DNA of 64,000 nucleotides from Lycorma delicatula (Eukaryota; Arthropoda; Insecta; Hemiptera; Fulgoridae). The stretch lies in NCBI RefSeq assembly GCF_047948215.1, contig NC_134455.1, positions 222,932,526-222,996,525 on the forward strand, in the 5' to 3' direction. Below are positions 1-9,545 of this stretch, piece after piece. The position numbers were made by a program, and so were the translations under genes. The notes beneath the pieces were generated by a model. The model was not told where the DNA came from, did not search any database, and saw nothing but the letters and a program-made list of their open reading frames with translations. Position 1 is the first letter of the stretch. Each line of letters starts with the position of its first letter.

Positions 1-162
1 AGGGAGGATGAAGACCGGCAGCTCTGGTCCACTATGAATGCACCTTAATGCTCTTAATATCTCCAGTTGTGAACCATGTTCACCATTAGATGAATCATAA
101 TAAACTTGAAATATACTCCTTTGAGTCAATTGAACATCCTGTTCCAGCAGTGATGTAACTTC

Positions 163-483
163 TCACCTCACCACCACGGGTTTAATGCTGCTGCTTTGTT
201 TAGGATCTATCTCCATCTGTTTCACAGCCAGGTCAATGAAATTACACGTGTCCATGGTCGAACAGTCCACATTATTGTCAAATAGTCGGATGACTTGATC
301 ACTTGTTTTTTCCTGCCAATGTCTCAGTATGATATCCATTAATTCTTCATCAGTCAATTCGCATGCTAGTATACCACCAATTTCTGTTTCTTCCCAGGTT
401 TTGGTCTGTGATGCTTGCGTGACTGCGACCAACGGGGGCGACATCTTCGTCAGCGCTTTTATTCCCTTGAATATTCTTGCCAA
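163..483 (-). CDS. Unrecognised 106-aa ORF, left copy
   Basis: Reads MARIFKGIKALTKM... and ends ...SSSIKPVVVR. I do not recognise the family. It is acidic and Leu/Ile-rich in the middle (ELTDEELMDIILRHWQEK), with no signal peptide or membrane segment. Just before its stop the sequence reads AG|GTGAGA, a good 5' splice donor, so this may be an internal exon read through into an intron rather than a complete protein. The identical ORF is at 2506-2826 on the other strand. Codon use is less AT-biased than the surroundings, which suggests a genuine or recently genuine coding exon. Function is unknown. Confidence 0.4.
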   Translation of the reverse strand: MARIFKGIKALTKMSPPLVAVTQASQTKTWEETEIGGILACELTDEELMDIILRHWQEKTSDQVIRLFDNNVDCSTMDTCNFIDLAVKQMEIDPKQSSSIKPVVVR

Positions 484-536
484 TTTCTTCTCATGCTACG
501 GGATGTAACTAGCTAGTCTACTGGCCAAATGCTACT

Positions 537-728
537 TTAGGGTAAGCATTGCCAGCCCCAAATGGAGGCGAAATCCTTCAGACTCCCCTCGACTGTCTGT
601 TCACCTGAGGACACTTTCTTGTGTTTCTTGCCCTCTACATCAGTCATCCTCCTTCCAGACTCTTCCAACAGTGTCTTATAATTCTGCTTAGAAGTCCCAG
701 CAATAGCGAGGGATCCTCGTCTTTGCAT
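537..728 (-). CDS. Unrecognised 63-aa ORF, left copy
   Basis: Starts MQRRGSLAIAGTSKQNYK and is rich in Lys, Ser and Glu, with no recognisable domain. It lies 53 bp upstream of the 106-aa ORF on the same strand and in a different frame, so the two may be parts of one message separated by a frame break or an intron. The exact copy is at 2261-2452 on the + strand. Its start codon lies within a few tens of bases of the inner end of the inverted arm. Function is unknown. Confidence 0.35.
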   Translation of the reverse strand: MQRRGSLAIAGTSKQNYKTLLEESGRRMTDVEGKKHKKVSSGEQTVEGSLKDFASIWGWQCLP

Positions 729-760
729 CTTTGTATACTCTACTGCAGATCAAGTACTAC

Positions 761-2228
761 AAAATGTGATTAAACACATTTATAAACATAGACATATAGA
801 AACTTAATTCTTAATCATAACTTTTACTTTATTAAAAATCAATCTACATGAATCTCTTAGCATCAATTAATGATTTGACTAACCATTTTTGTATTCTGAA
901 AACATACTATAACTGTTTGTTGCAGCCCCAAGATGTAATATTATATTTTAGAAGAGCTATACAAAAAATAATAAATATTTTGCAGTAAAGAGAAGCTTAT
1001 AAATTACTTAAGGTGCATCAAAATCACACAAGATAAAATTTGGATAGTTGCAATCAATCCAATGAATAATTTTTTGAACCAATATACAGAACTTTCTAAT
1101 ACTTCTAAATAATTCTAAGACCCTCTAAACCTGACAATATATCACAATCAGCAGTTTGGCCTCTGTCAGGATGTCACCAACACAAATGACTCAGCAGACA
1201 TTTTCATCATGTATATTTATCCAACTTTCTATCGCCTTTGTATGGCATTTTCCAACCATGACCACCTACTATAACTATCAAACTTTTTTTTTGGGGAAGA
1301 GACTTCTGGGCAAAACGCTTCCACGTTATCATCACCCAGACACGATAAAGATATGTCATATTATATATCTCAATTAAGAAAATAATAATCTGCTTTAAGG
1401 TAATTGGCATAAATAGCTGAACCTCACTACAGTAATATATGAATTTAAATGGATAGCCGTAAAAAAACATAAAACATAAGAAAACAACATTTCATTATCC
1501 CCTAAAATAATTTGCATGTTAGTCCCTAGGTTAACCTTATAGTTGAGATCTGGTTCAGGGAAGACGTGTTGACGATCTGCTCTGTGTTATTGCTAGTTTT
1601 TGTTGGTATTTTCAGTGATTTTTTTCGATTGGATGATTGGCTTTGAAGGATAAAATATTGGGGCATGATATAAAATTACTGATTTGTATATTGGACATCG
1701 GACTCATTTTTTATGAGTTTTGTTACACCAATCGTAGTGACATAGGCAATAAGGTCTATTATTGAGTGTTTGTTTGGTTTGCAAGACAGCACAAGTTAGT
1801 TTTACACGTAAACAAGGACTTAGAAACTTTTTCTGCTATTCACTGGTGAGCAAAATTTCTAAATCAAATATCGCTATTATAAGGGGATTTCCTTTTCATC
1901 CTACAACTCCTCATCCTTACATCCCAGACACAAACCCCCTCGGTTCTAACTGAGAACTGAGGTCTTTCCTACCCACTGACCCCTCCAAATTTTTGATTTC
2001 ATTTTTGGGGGATAAATATCCCGGACCCCCTTACACCCATAATTTTTTTATTGTATTTTTATAATCATACATTTTACCTGCACTCCCAAAAAAAAACCCA
2101 TCCCCCTTTTTTTTAGCCCCGTACCCCATTGAGTGGGGCATCAAATTAAGTGGATTTTGAAGTAGAGTTCATTGGTGTTGACCAAAACATTTTTCAGTTT
2201 TGCTGGCGGCATCTAGAGGCAAAAAATC
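761..2228. other. Spacer between the inverted arms
   Basis: About 1.47 kb, mostly AT-rich and non-coding. It contains homopolymer C and A/T tracts near 1980-2130 (several CCCC runs). The short ORFs here show no recognisable domain or codon signal. Next to the right arm lies a less AT-rich stretch (2195-2230) that could be the 5' leader of the 63-aa ORF. This leader is missing from the left copy. Confidence 0.5.
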
Positions 2229-2260
2229 GTAGTACTTGATCTGTAGTAGAGTATACAAAG

Positions 2261-2452
2261 ATGCAAAGACGAGGATCCCTCGCTATTGCTGGGACTTCTA
2301 AGCAGAATTATAAGACACTGTTGGAAGAGTCTGGAAGGAGGATGACTGATGTAGAGGGCAAGAAACACAAGAAAGTGTCCTCAGGTGAACAGACAGTCGA
2401 GGGGAGTCTGAAGGATTTCGCCTCCATTTGGGGCTGGCAATGCTTACCCTAA
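2261..2452 (+). CDS. Unrecognised 63-aa ORF, right copy
   Basis: Same protein as at 537-728 (identical residue for residue). Unlike the left copy it keeps the sequence upstream of the arm boundary (2195-2260), so if either copy is transcribed this one is more likely to have its native leader. No domain is recognised. The next ORF (2506) is 53 bp downstream in another frame. Confidence 0.38.
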   Translation: MQRRGSLAIAGTSKQNYKTLLEESGRRMTDVEGKKHKKVSSGEQTVEGSLKDFASIWGWQCLP

Positions 2453-2505
2453 AGTAGCATTTGGCCAGTAGACTAGCTAGTTACATCCCGTAGCATGAGA
2501 AGAAA

Positions 2506-2826
2506 TTGGCAAGAATATTCAAGGGAATAAAAGCGCTGACGAAGATGTCGCCCCCGTTGGTCGCAGTCACGCAAGCATCACAGACCAAAACCTGGGAAGA
2601 AACAGAAATTGGTGGTATACTAGCATGCGAATTGACTGATGAAGAATTAATGGATATCATACTGAGACATTGGCAGGAAAAAACAAGTGATCAAGTCATC
2701 CGACTATTTGACAATAATGTGGACTGTTCGACCATGGACACGTGTAATTTCATTGACCTGGCTGTGAAACAGATGGAGATAGATCCTAAACAAAGCAGCA
2801 GCATTAAACCCGTGGTGGTGAGGTGA
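2506..2826 (+). CDS. Unrecognised 106-aa ORF, right copy
   Basis: Identical to the ORF at 163-483. A consensus donor AG|GTGAGA at 2821-2828 sits four bases before the stop, so the stop may be intronic. A further short ORF follows at 2860-3072 in a different frame; it may be a later piece of the same locus, but no family could be assigned. The locus could be a duplicated host gene fragment or cargo of an unrecognised mobile element. Confidence 0.42.
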   Translation: MARIFKGIKALTKMSPPLVAVTQASQTKTWEETEIGGILACELTDEELMDIILRHWQEKTSDQVIRLFDNNVDCSTMDTCNFIDLAVKQMEIDPKQSSSIKPVVVR

Positions 2827-3072
2827 GAAGTTACATCACTGCTGGAACAGGATGTTCAATTGACTCAAAGGAGTATATTTCAAGTTTATTATGATTCATC
2901 TAATGGTGAACATGGTTCACAACTGGAGATATTAAGAGCATTAAGGTGCATTCATAGTGGACCAGAGCTGCCGGTCTTCATCCTCCCTGTGCCTTCCTAT
3001 AACACCGACGATTTAACACAAACATTCTTCCTGTATCTAACTTCAATTAGACTATGCGTTCAGGGTGTCTGA

Positions 3073-3964
3073 AAAAAATGTTGAATGTGTCAGGGAGTCT
3101 TTCCTGCTTAAAAAAATCTGTTAGGAAAGCTAGTATGAAATGTTTTAAGGAAGTGCTTACATAGGCATCTATACCACTTAGGCTTTGAAGCCTATAGACC
3201 TCATTGTGCTTGTCTTCTTCACAACTGAAATGTTCCAGCTTGAAGATCACAATTTTTTTGATTATATTTTGTTCAGTCATGAGTCAAGATTTCATCTTAA
3301 TGGAAAGGTTAACACACATAATTACTGTATCTGGGACTGAGAAAATCACTATGAACTTTTCGAATGCAAAAGGGATTCCCAAAGTTATATGTTTTCTGGG
3401 AAATATCCTGACAGAGATTTTTCCTACTGTTCTTTTTCACTGAAGCAAGTGTAATAGGAGTTACTTATTTGGATATGCAGTATATTTGGTTCTTTCATCA
3501 ACTGCAAAATGGATCAGAGAATTTTATTTAGCAACAAGTGTGCCTCCTCACTGACATAACTCCATCAGGGTCAGTTGAATAATGTTTTCCTCACTGACAT
3601 AACTCCATCAGGGTCAGTTGAATAATGTTTTCCCCAAGTCTTGAATCAGTCGGCATAGACCCGATGACAGAACTTCCTTGTGGTGGCTTATAGGGTCGCT
3701 TGATCTGACCCCATGTGATTTTTTTTCTTTGTGGCTTTATAAAGGATCGTGCGTGTGTGTGTGTCTCCACTATCTACTGATCTACCTCATTTGATAGGAT
3801 TGAAGCAGCTGTTTCTTCCATACTCTACCCCTTGTATTAACCCTACTAAAATTTGATCAAACTTCTGTATCTGGTTTTTAACTAGTTATTTTCTATTTAT
3901 TATTATTTTTTTAATGAGTAGGATTTATTTATTTTTTTTTATTATGGAATATTCATTAATAAGC
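3073..3964. other. Non-coding stretch with small tandem repeats
   Basis: No protein signal recognised. It holds the 43-bp tandem duplication (listed separately) and a short GT microsatellite at about 3749-3763. Confidence 0.5.
3548..3633. repeat. Two tandem copies of a 43-bp unit
   Basis: The unit starting TCACTGACATAACTCC occupies 3548-3590 and is repeated without change at 3591-3633. It is a recent local duplication with no coding role visible. Confidence 0.95.
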
Positions 3965-3966
3965 TA

Positions 3967-5307
3967 CAGGGTGATTCAAAGAAACGGGAAATTTTGAAAG
4001 TTGTGTTGGTAGCTGTGAGCGATTGGTACCACTTGATAAGTGGCACCATCCTCTCTAACCTAACCTGCCATTTAGTTGTCATGGATCCTTGGAGTGGTGT
4101 GCAATGTGCATTTGCTATCAAAGCGTTTTACAAAAACAATGACAGTGTGGAGGGAGCGCGTAAAGAATTTTGCCGTCATTTTAATCTGGGACGGCACGAC
4201 CATGTTCCATCAGCACATGCAATTAAAACATGGATATCTAATTTTGAGTAAACTGGTTCGGCAATGAAAAAGAAACCTCCAGGCCGTGAGCGAACCGTTC
4301 GTACACCACAGAATGTTCAAGCTTTACAAGATGCTGTCACACAAAGTCCACATCAGTCAATACGTTGTCTCTCAGCATCTTTACAATTGCATAGTTTAAG
4401 TGTTCGAAGAATGTTTGTGAAGGACTTGCAATACCATCCATACAAGTTGCAGATCGTCCGGGAACTGAAACCGAATGATGCAGTTGTGCGAGCACAATTC
4501 TGTAATGTAATGCTTCAGAAGATAAATGATAACGAAGAGTTTGTTCACAAACTGTGGATGTCAGATGAAGCGCATTTCCATCTCAGTGGATTTGTTAACA
4601 AGCAAAATTTCAGATACTGGGCACAAGAAAATCCTACGCAGCTACACCAGCGTCCGTTGCACAGCCATAAAGTGACCGTGTGGTGTGCTATGTCATCTTA
4701 CGGTATTATAGGCCTTTATTTTTTTGAGGATGACAACAGTCTTGCGATTACAGTGACGTCGGCTCGTTACGTAGCCATGCTTGAAACCTTTGTTGTGGAA
4801 CAACAAAAGAGATTTCCACCAATTCTTAACACAGCCTGGTTTCAACAAGACGGAGCAACGTCACATACTGCACGAATATCGATGGCAGCTGTACGCTGAT
4901 TGTTTGGACAACGTGTCATTTCACGAAATTGTGACATTAGATGGCCTCCCAGATCACCTGATCTCTTAGCTTGCGATTACTTTTTGTGGGGTCACTTTAA
5001 AAGCAAAGTGTTCCACAGTAGACCTGCTACAACAGAAGAATTGAAGGCAAAGATCCAAGAAGCAACTGCGGAAATTCCAGTTGAGATGTTACGTCAAACC
5101 ATGAACAACTTAACGAAGAGACTTCGTGAGTGTTTACGTAGAAGAGGAGGCTACCTGGAAGATGTCATCTTTAAAAAATAAACTAAAATTTATGTATCCT
5201 AAAATGGCAACATTTGTATAATTACATGAAATAAAATTCATTTTCTAAAAAAAATTTTTCATTAACGTTATTTAATTTTTTTAATTTCCCGTTTCTTTGA
5301 ATCACTG
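3967..5307 (+). mobile_element. Mariner-like DNA transposon, full length
   Basis: A 1341-bp element bounded by TA dinucleotides (3965-3966 and 5308-5309). Its terminal inverted repeats share the core GATTCAAAGAAACGGGAAAT (3972-3991 and the complement near 5283-5302); the left end carries two extra bases near its tip. It encodes one transposase frame on the + strand. The element sits about 210 bp upstream of a TTLL exon, so it is intronic. Overall preservation suggests moderate age. A related, more decayed element is at 60751-62046. Confidence 0.9.
4081..5181 (+). pseudogene. Mariner-like transposase with two in-frame stops
   Basis: Cut-and-paste transposase of the IS630/Tc1/mariner superfamily. 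One frame runs from the Met at 4081 (or an upstream Met at 3994) to 5181, interrupted only by TAA at 4249-4251 and TGA at 4897-4899. An N-terminal helix-turn-helix region (AFAIKAFYKNN onwards) comes first, then a linker with PGRERTVRTPQN. The catalytic acidic residues follow: Asp in WMSDEAHFHLSG (about 4556-4591), Asp in FQQDGATSHTAR (about 4840-4875) and Asp in PPRSPDLLACDYFLWGH (about 4945-4995). I count about 36 residues between the second and third Asp. There are no frameshifts, and all three catalytic Asp codons survive. Readthrough is not expected, so it is called a pseudogene. Confidence 0.9.
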
Positions 5308-5519
5308 TATTTTTCATAAAAGTAATATTTTGTAATTACTATTAACAATATAAATATGTATATATTTTATTAATTTTTTTTATTTAAAATTTATTGTTTT
5401 TATTTCTTTGAGTAATTTATTGCATATGTGTTTCTCTTCAATTTGAGTCGATTTAAATGCCTTTTTAACAATGTATTCTAAATTTAATTTTGAATACTGA
5501 AGGATTGAATTTCTTTCAG

Positions 5520-5679
5520 AATAAGCACAATATGTTTAAATAACTGTAAGTATGGAGTGATACGAAAAGTTTCTAAAGAATTTGGTATGCGGGAGGTGGG
5601 TGAAGGTGAACAGTGGAATGTTTATTGGACTGATTTATCAGTATCTGTGGAGCGAGCAAAGGAAATGAAACGATTTCAG
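5520..5679 (+). CDS. TTLL6: TTLL6/13-type tubulin polyglutamylase, exon (N-terminal part of TTL domain)
   Basis: First of five exons of a tubulin tyrosine ligase-like enzyme. These enzymes use ATP to add glutamate to side-chain glutamates in tubulin C-terminal tails, mostly on axonemal and other stable microtubules. The exon is flanked by TTTCTTTCAG and CAG|GTGAAT. It encodes NNCKYGVIRKVSKEFG, then EQWNVYWTD and SVERAKEMKRFQ, matching the start of the TTL domain in TTLL6/TTLL13, where CKY, W..YWTD and MK..Q are conserved. It begins mid-codon (one base) and ends in phase 0, joining to 22894. Exons encoding the N-terminus were not found in the window. Assignment to TTLL6/13 rather than another polyglutamylase is from remembered similarity. 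Confidence 0.92.
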
Positions 5680-6975
5680 GTGAATGAATTTGATATTTTA
5701 ACAAAATTTTGTGCTGTGCTAAACTAACCATGCCAAACTGTGTGTAATATTGCTTCTATGTAATAAAATTTATACTTGTACTCATACATACAGTGAGAAT
5801 TAACTTAAATATTGAAAATTAAGAGTTCTAGTTTTCTGCTTTAATAAGATTAATCAAGTGACCGATCAACATAGTAAAATGTTTATACTGAATTATACAT
5901 GGCTTTAATTGTGACAGATTTAATGTTATCAGTCAACGCACTTACCTACCAATAAATTTTTTATGGTTTATAAAATGTAACAATAGTGGTCTTATTCAAT
6001 ATTTAAAAACTCTTTATATTTAACAAAATACAAGATCTCTAAATGCAAGAACATGCATGTATTTTAAGTTTTACCAACAATGTGCATTATTTTATATTTG
6101 CTTGCATGTTTTCAATGAATGTCTCAGCATGTCAGTGTTCTCATAAGCTATAATCAGTCTTCTTTCTACTTCTGATCTCTGTATTTCTGTTAAAATTGCA
6201 TTACATTGATTTAGAAAGAAGAAATAAACAAACTTTTTAGTGTGGCACCAGTTTATTGAAATTATGTTTTTCTGAATATACATTTAAAAGTTCTTTTCAG
6301 TTAATTATATAAACTGCTGTAGAGCCTCTGCTTAATTATGTTTTATAATAATCCCTTCATACTCCAAGATATTTATTGAAATATGAATTTCCTGAAAGTC
6401 ATCTCAAAGTTTGAATATTAGTTCTGAGATTGTGAAAGAGAAATGAAATTAACTCTTACTCCTGTAAAGTAGGTTTCTAAAGTATAGTATTAGAGATTGG
6501 ACTGAACATTTCTTAAATAGTTTAAATTAATAGTATGTACTAATTTATTTAATTATTATTTATGGAACATTATTATTTTATTGTACCACAGCGTAATACC
6601 AAAGGCTGAAGTCAGGTAGCTAAAGATATATTTTGGGCTCAAAATTAAATATCGGAACCAGGATTGATATTCATTAAAAATCAATATTAATTTTATGTTA
6701 TTATCTATTAAATCATGTGTTATATAAAGTTATTACTTTTATGTTATAGAACATTATTTAAAAAAAGGTTAATCATTAAAAATGTGTATCAATTTATATT
6801 ACAGGTATCTTACAAATTTTTGGCCAGAGTTAATGAGCTGATTCAGGATATCAAAATAAACAAAAATGTTAGATAAAAGATAGAATAATGCTTTTGTGTT
6901 GTGTGTAATTGAATGGAAGCTTCTTTAGGATTTTCTTAAATGTACAACTATTTATTTCAATAAATATGTAAAGAT
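5680..6975. other. TTLL intron, AT-rich, nothing recognised
   Basis: Start of a 17.2-kb intron (5680-22893). This part is AT-rich with no persuasive ORF, RNA or repeat. Confidence 0.6.
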
Positions 6976-6978
6976 ATG

Positions 6979-7031
<53 letters not shown>
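6976..7031. repeat. (TA)n microsatellite
   Basis: A long uninterrupted TA run, continued by CACATACATACATG. It lies just left of the old mariner-like element starting near 7079. Confidence 0.95.
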
Positions 7032-7038
<7 letters not shown>

Positions 7039-7078
7039 CATACATGTATCCTTATAATATATAATAATCCTTGTATAC

Positions 7079-9545
7079 AGAATGATTCAGAAGGAAAGAA
7101 TAATCCTTAATTTAGGAACGGATTCTAGAGCTTGAAATGAGGCGAAAAGTTCGTACAAACATATGTCTGAAAGTGCTTTTAATTGAATTATGGCTGTCAA
7201 AAAATTTCACCTGGATTTTAGTTACTCTGGTGAAGTAAGGTCAACTGAAATTTTTAAGATAAGGGATAACTTGATGGTTTATGTGTTTTGACTTGAAAAA
7301 TTAAATAAAACAGGTTCCAGAATGTATCATTTATAGTTTTCATAATATCCAACATAAAACAGAAAGATTTGGTGATGAAAAACAGGTCTTTGAAGTTTGA
7401 AGTACAATAACTTTGTTAAATGACTAATAAGTGCACACATTTTATTATCAAAAGTTGTAAAGAATTTTATTCTGAGTAAATTGATGTAATAATGTCTCTG
7501 AAAAAAAATCGACTTTTATTATTAGAAACAAAAGTTAACAGAAAAATGTTATGAATTTCTTAAGATTAAAATGGCTGTTTTTAGTATAATAAACCAAAAT
7601 GGTGACCACAAGTGTCATTATGTTAATTAAAAATTGAAAAAATTAATTATTAAAATGTTTCAAATATCTTTAAACTTACAGTCTTGAAGAATTTTATTTA
7701 ACTTAAAGAAATAACAATTTGCAGTTTAATTAATTCTCTTTTATTTAAAAAGAATCCTATAATCATGAATTAGAAATACCGCCTAATAAAATTATTTCAG
7801 TTAGAAAATGTTATTGCTTCCCACCTCCTATTAAATGTTCAAACTGTCCCCCTGTTGCTCCATGAAGTAATGCAGATACTGCTTGAAAGATTCTCTCACA
7901 TTGTAAAAGGTTTCTGGTGAAATCTTAATTATTTCAAAATCTTATTCTATCTCAATGCATTACTTTTATTCTTCAAGAGAAATTGGCTGTGATCTATAAA
8001 CAGTTGATTTTAAATGCTGCCATAGGAATAAATCAAGGGGATACAGGTCAGGTAACCTGGTTGGCCATTCAGTACTACCACTTTGACCTATCCAACAATT
8101 TGGAAACTGCTGGTTCAATGCATTTCTCACATTGCGAGCGTAGTGCGGAGGAGCACCACCTAACTAGAAAAACACATCTTCTCATGAATAAAGATTGTCC
8201 ATTTGGTCTATGAAATACCTCAGTCAAACTGTGGAAAGCTGGAATTATCTGCTCATTCAGCAAAACATTGTACATATCACCATCTAAGTTACCATTAATG
8301 TCAAATGGTCCAAGAAATGTGTCTTCTATTATTCCAGCTTGTACATTTAACTGCTCTGGATGCTGAATATGACTGTCATGATATCAGTGAAGGTTTTCTT
8401 GAGACCAGTACCTTTTATTATTTCTTTTATCAGCCCCATTTAATGTAAATGAGCCTTCGCCAGTGAACAGTATGTTGAAGCAAGACATAGTACTTGCTGT
8501 TAATCTGTATTCAAAATTTAACTGAATTCAACCCTCATATCAAATCATCTTCAATAAATTCTTGTACTAATTGAATCTTGTATGGATGGTAATATGTTTT
8601 ATTAATACTTTTTGCATTGACCACTTTGGCAAATTATTATTTTGTGCAATCACTTTTGTTGATTGTTGATTATTAACAGAAATTTCTACTAATATTACTT
8701 CTTCAATAACTTCATGTGTACTGGGTTGGCCAGTTGTTTTATCATCTAAAACACTACCAGTGCATTGAAATTTTTTTATTATATTTGTTACTGCAATCCT
8801 GGAAATTATATGTTGAGGAGTGTGCATTAAATGCGCTAGCTGTTCTTCTGTGTGCATTTTATTTCTCTTAATAAAAATATTATTTCTAATCTTTCTTGAA
8901 TTAAAAAACAAACATTGATTTTTACCCATAAGAGTTTTTTCCCATAGATTATGACTTTTAAATAAATTACAAAATAAAACCAGGTTTCTAAGTCAGTTAA
9001 ACTTTTTTAATCTAAATTAAGCTTTTTAACATTTTGATTCCTTTAATCTTTTTTACCTTTTTTTATTTTTCGTCCTTTGTAATTAAACATTTTTCAAGCT
9101 TACTAAAAAAAAAAAAAAACACGCAAAACTTCATAAAAAAATAACACTAATGCAGTTTTACATGTCATCATCAGTTAGCTACTTAACAAAAAATCAGCAT
9201 TGAATGATGTAAGTTTTGAAAAATTTTACTTAGCTTTGTTTAATTGATACTGTTAACATTACCAACTTTTAAAATAAAAATTACATTTTTAAAAGTTTCT
9301 AATGAAATAATGTTTTAATGTTAAAAAGAGAGTGATTATTATTTAATTGTTTTTAAATTCAAGACTGTAAGTTTAATTAAAAGAAGTATTTGAAAAATTT
9401 TAATTCATATTTTCAATTTTTAATTAGCATGGTGATATTTCTGGTCACCATTTTTTTAAAATAACATAATTTAATTTTTTTGATACGGTTTTGCCTGTTG
9501 CATAATGACCTAAAGACTTTTAAAGTAAGGTATCACATGACCATA
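7079..9545 (-). mobile_element. Old mariner/Tc1-like element, transposase on the minus strand
   Basis: The left end begins TACAGAATGATTCAGAAGG near 7077. The following non-coding block (7100-7400) is shared with 12573-12870 and partly with 63885-64000, so this is a repeat-family end. A decayed transposase lies at about 7826-8929. An imperfect inverted repeat joins 7590-7700 with 9365-9455. I found no right terminus; the right side is interrupted by RTE copy A, which inserted after 9545. Confidence 0.6.
7826..8929 (-). pseudogene. Decayed mariner/Tc1-like transposase
   Basis: The minus strand reads an N-terminal helix-turn-helix portion from 8929 (MGKNQCLFFNS, EEQLAHLMHTPQH, CTGSVLDDK). Broken pieces follow: GEGSFTLNGADK, RYWSQENLH, and GPFDINGNLDGDMYNVLLNE (the region before the second catalytic Asp). 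The end reads ALLHGATGGQFEHLI, like the usual C-terminal NGGHFEHL motif. Several stops and frameshifts break it. The QDGA..H block and the final PDL block are barely recognisable, so catalytic activity is lost. Confidence 0.75.

Larger units (their letters stand above)
1..760. repeat. Left arm of a near-perfect inverted duplication
   Basis: Positions 1-760 are the reverse complement of 2229-2988 with no indel (position p pairs with 2989-p). The stretches I compared base by base match, and both ORFs translate identically. The only mismatch I found is 745/2244. Homology stops abruptly after 760/2229. On the outer side the right arm continues past 2988, while its partner would lie before base 1, so the repeat may be longer than the window shows. 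Confidence 0.95.
2229..2988. repeat. Right arm of the inverted duplication
   Basis: Reverse complement of 1-760 with one observed mismatch (2244). It carries the + strand copies of the two unrecognised ORFs, then about 160 bp of downstream sequence also present at the window start. Confidence 0.95.
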
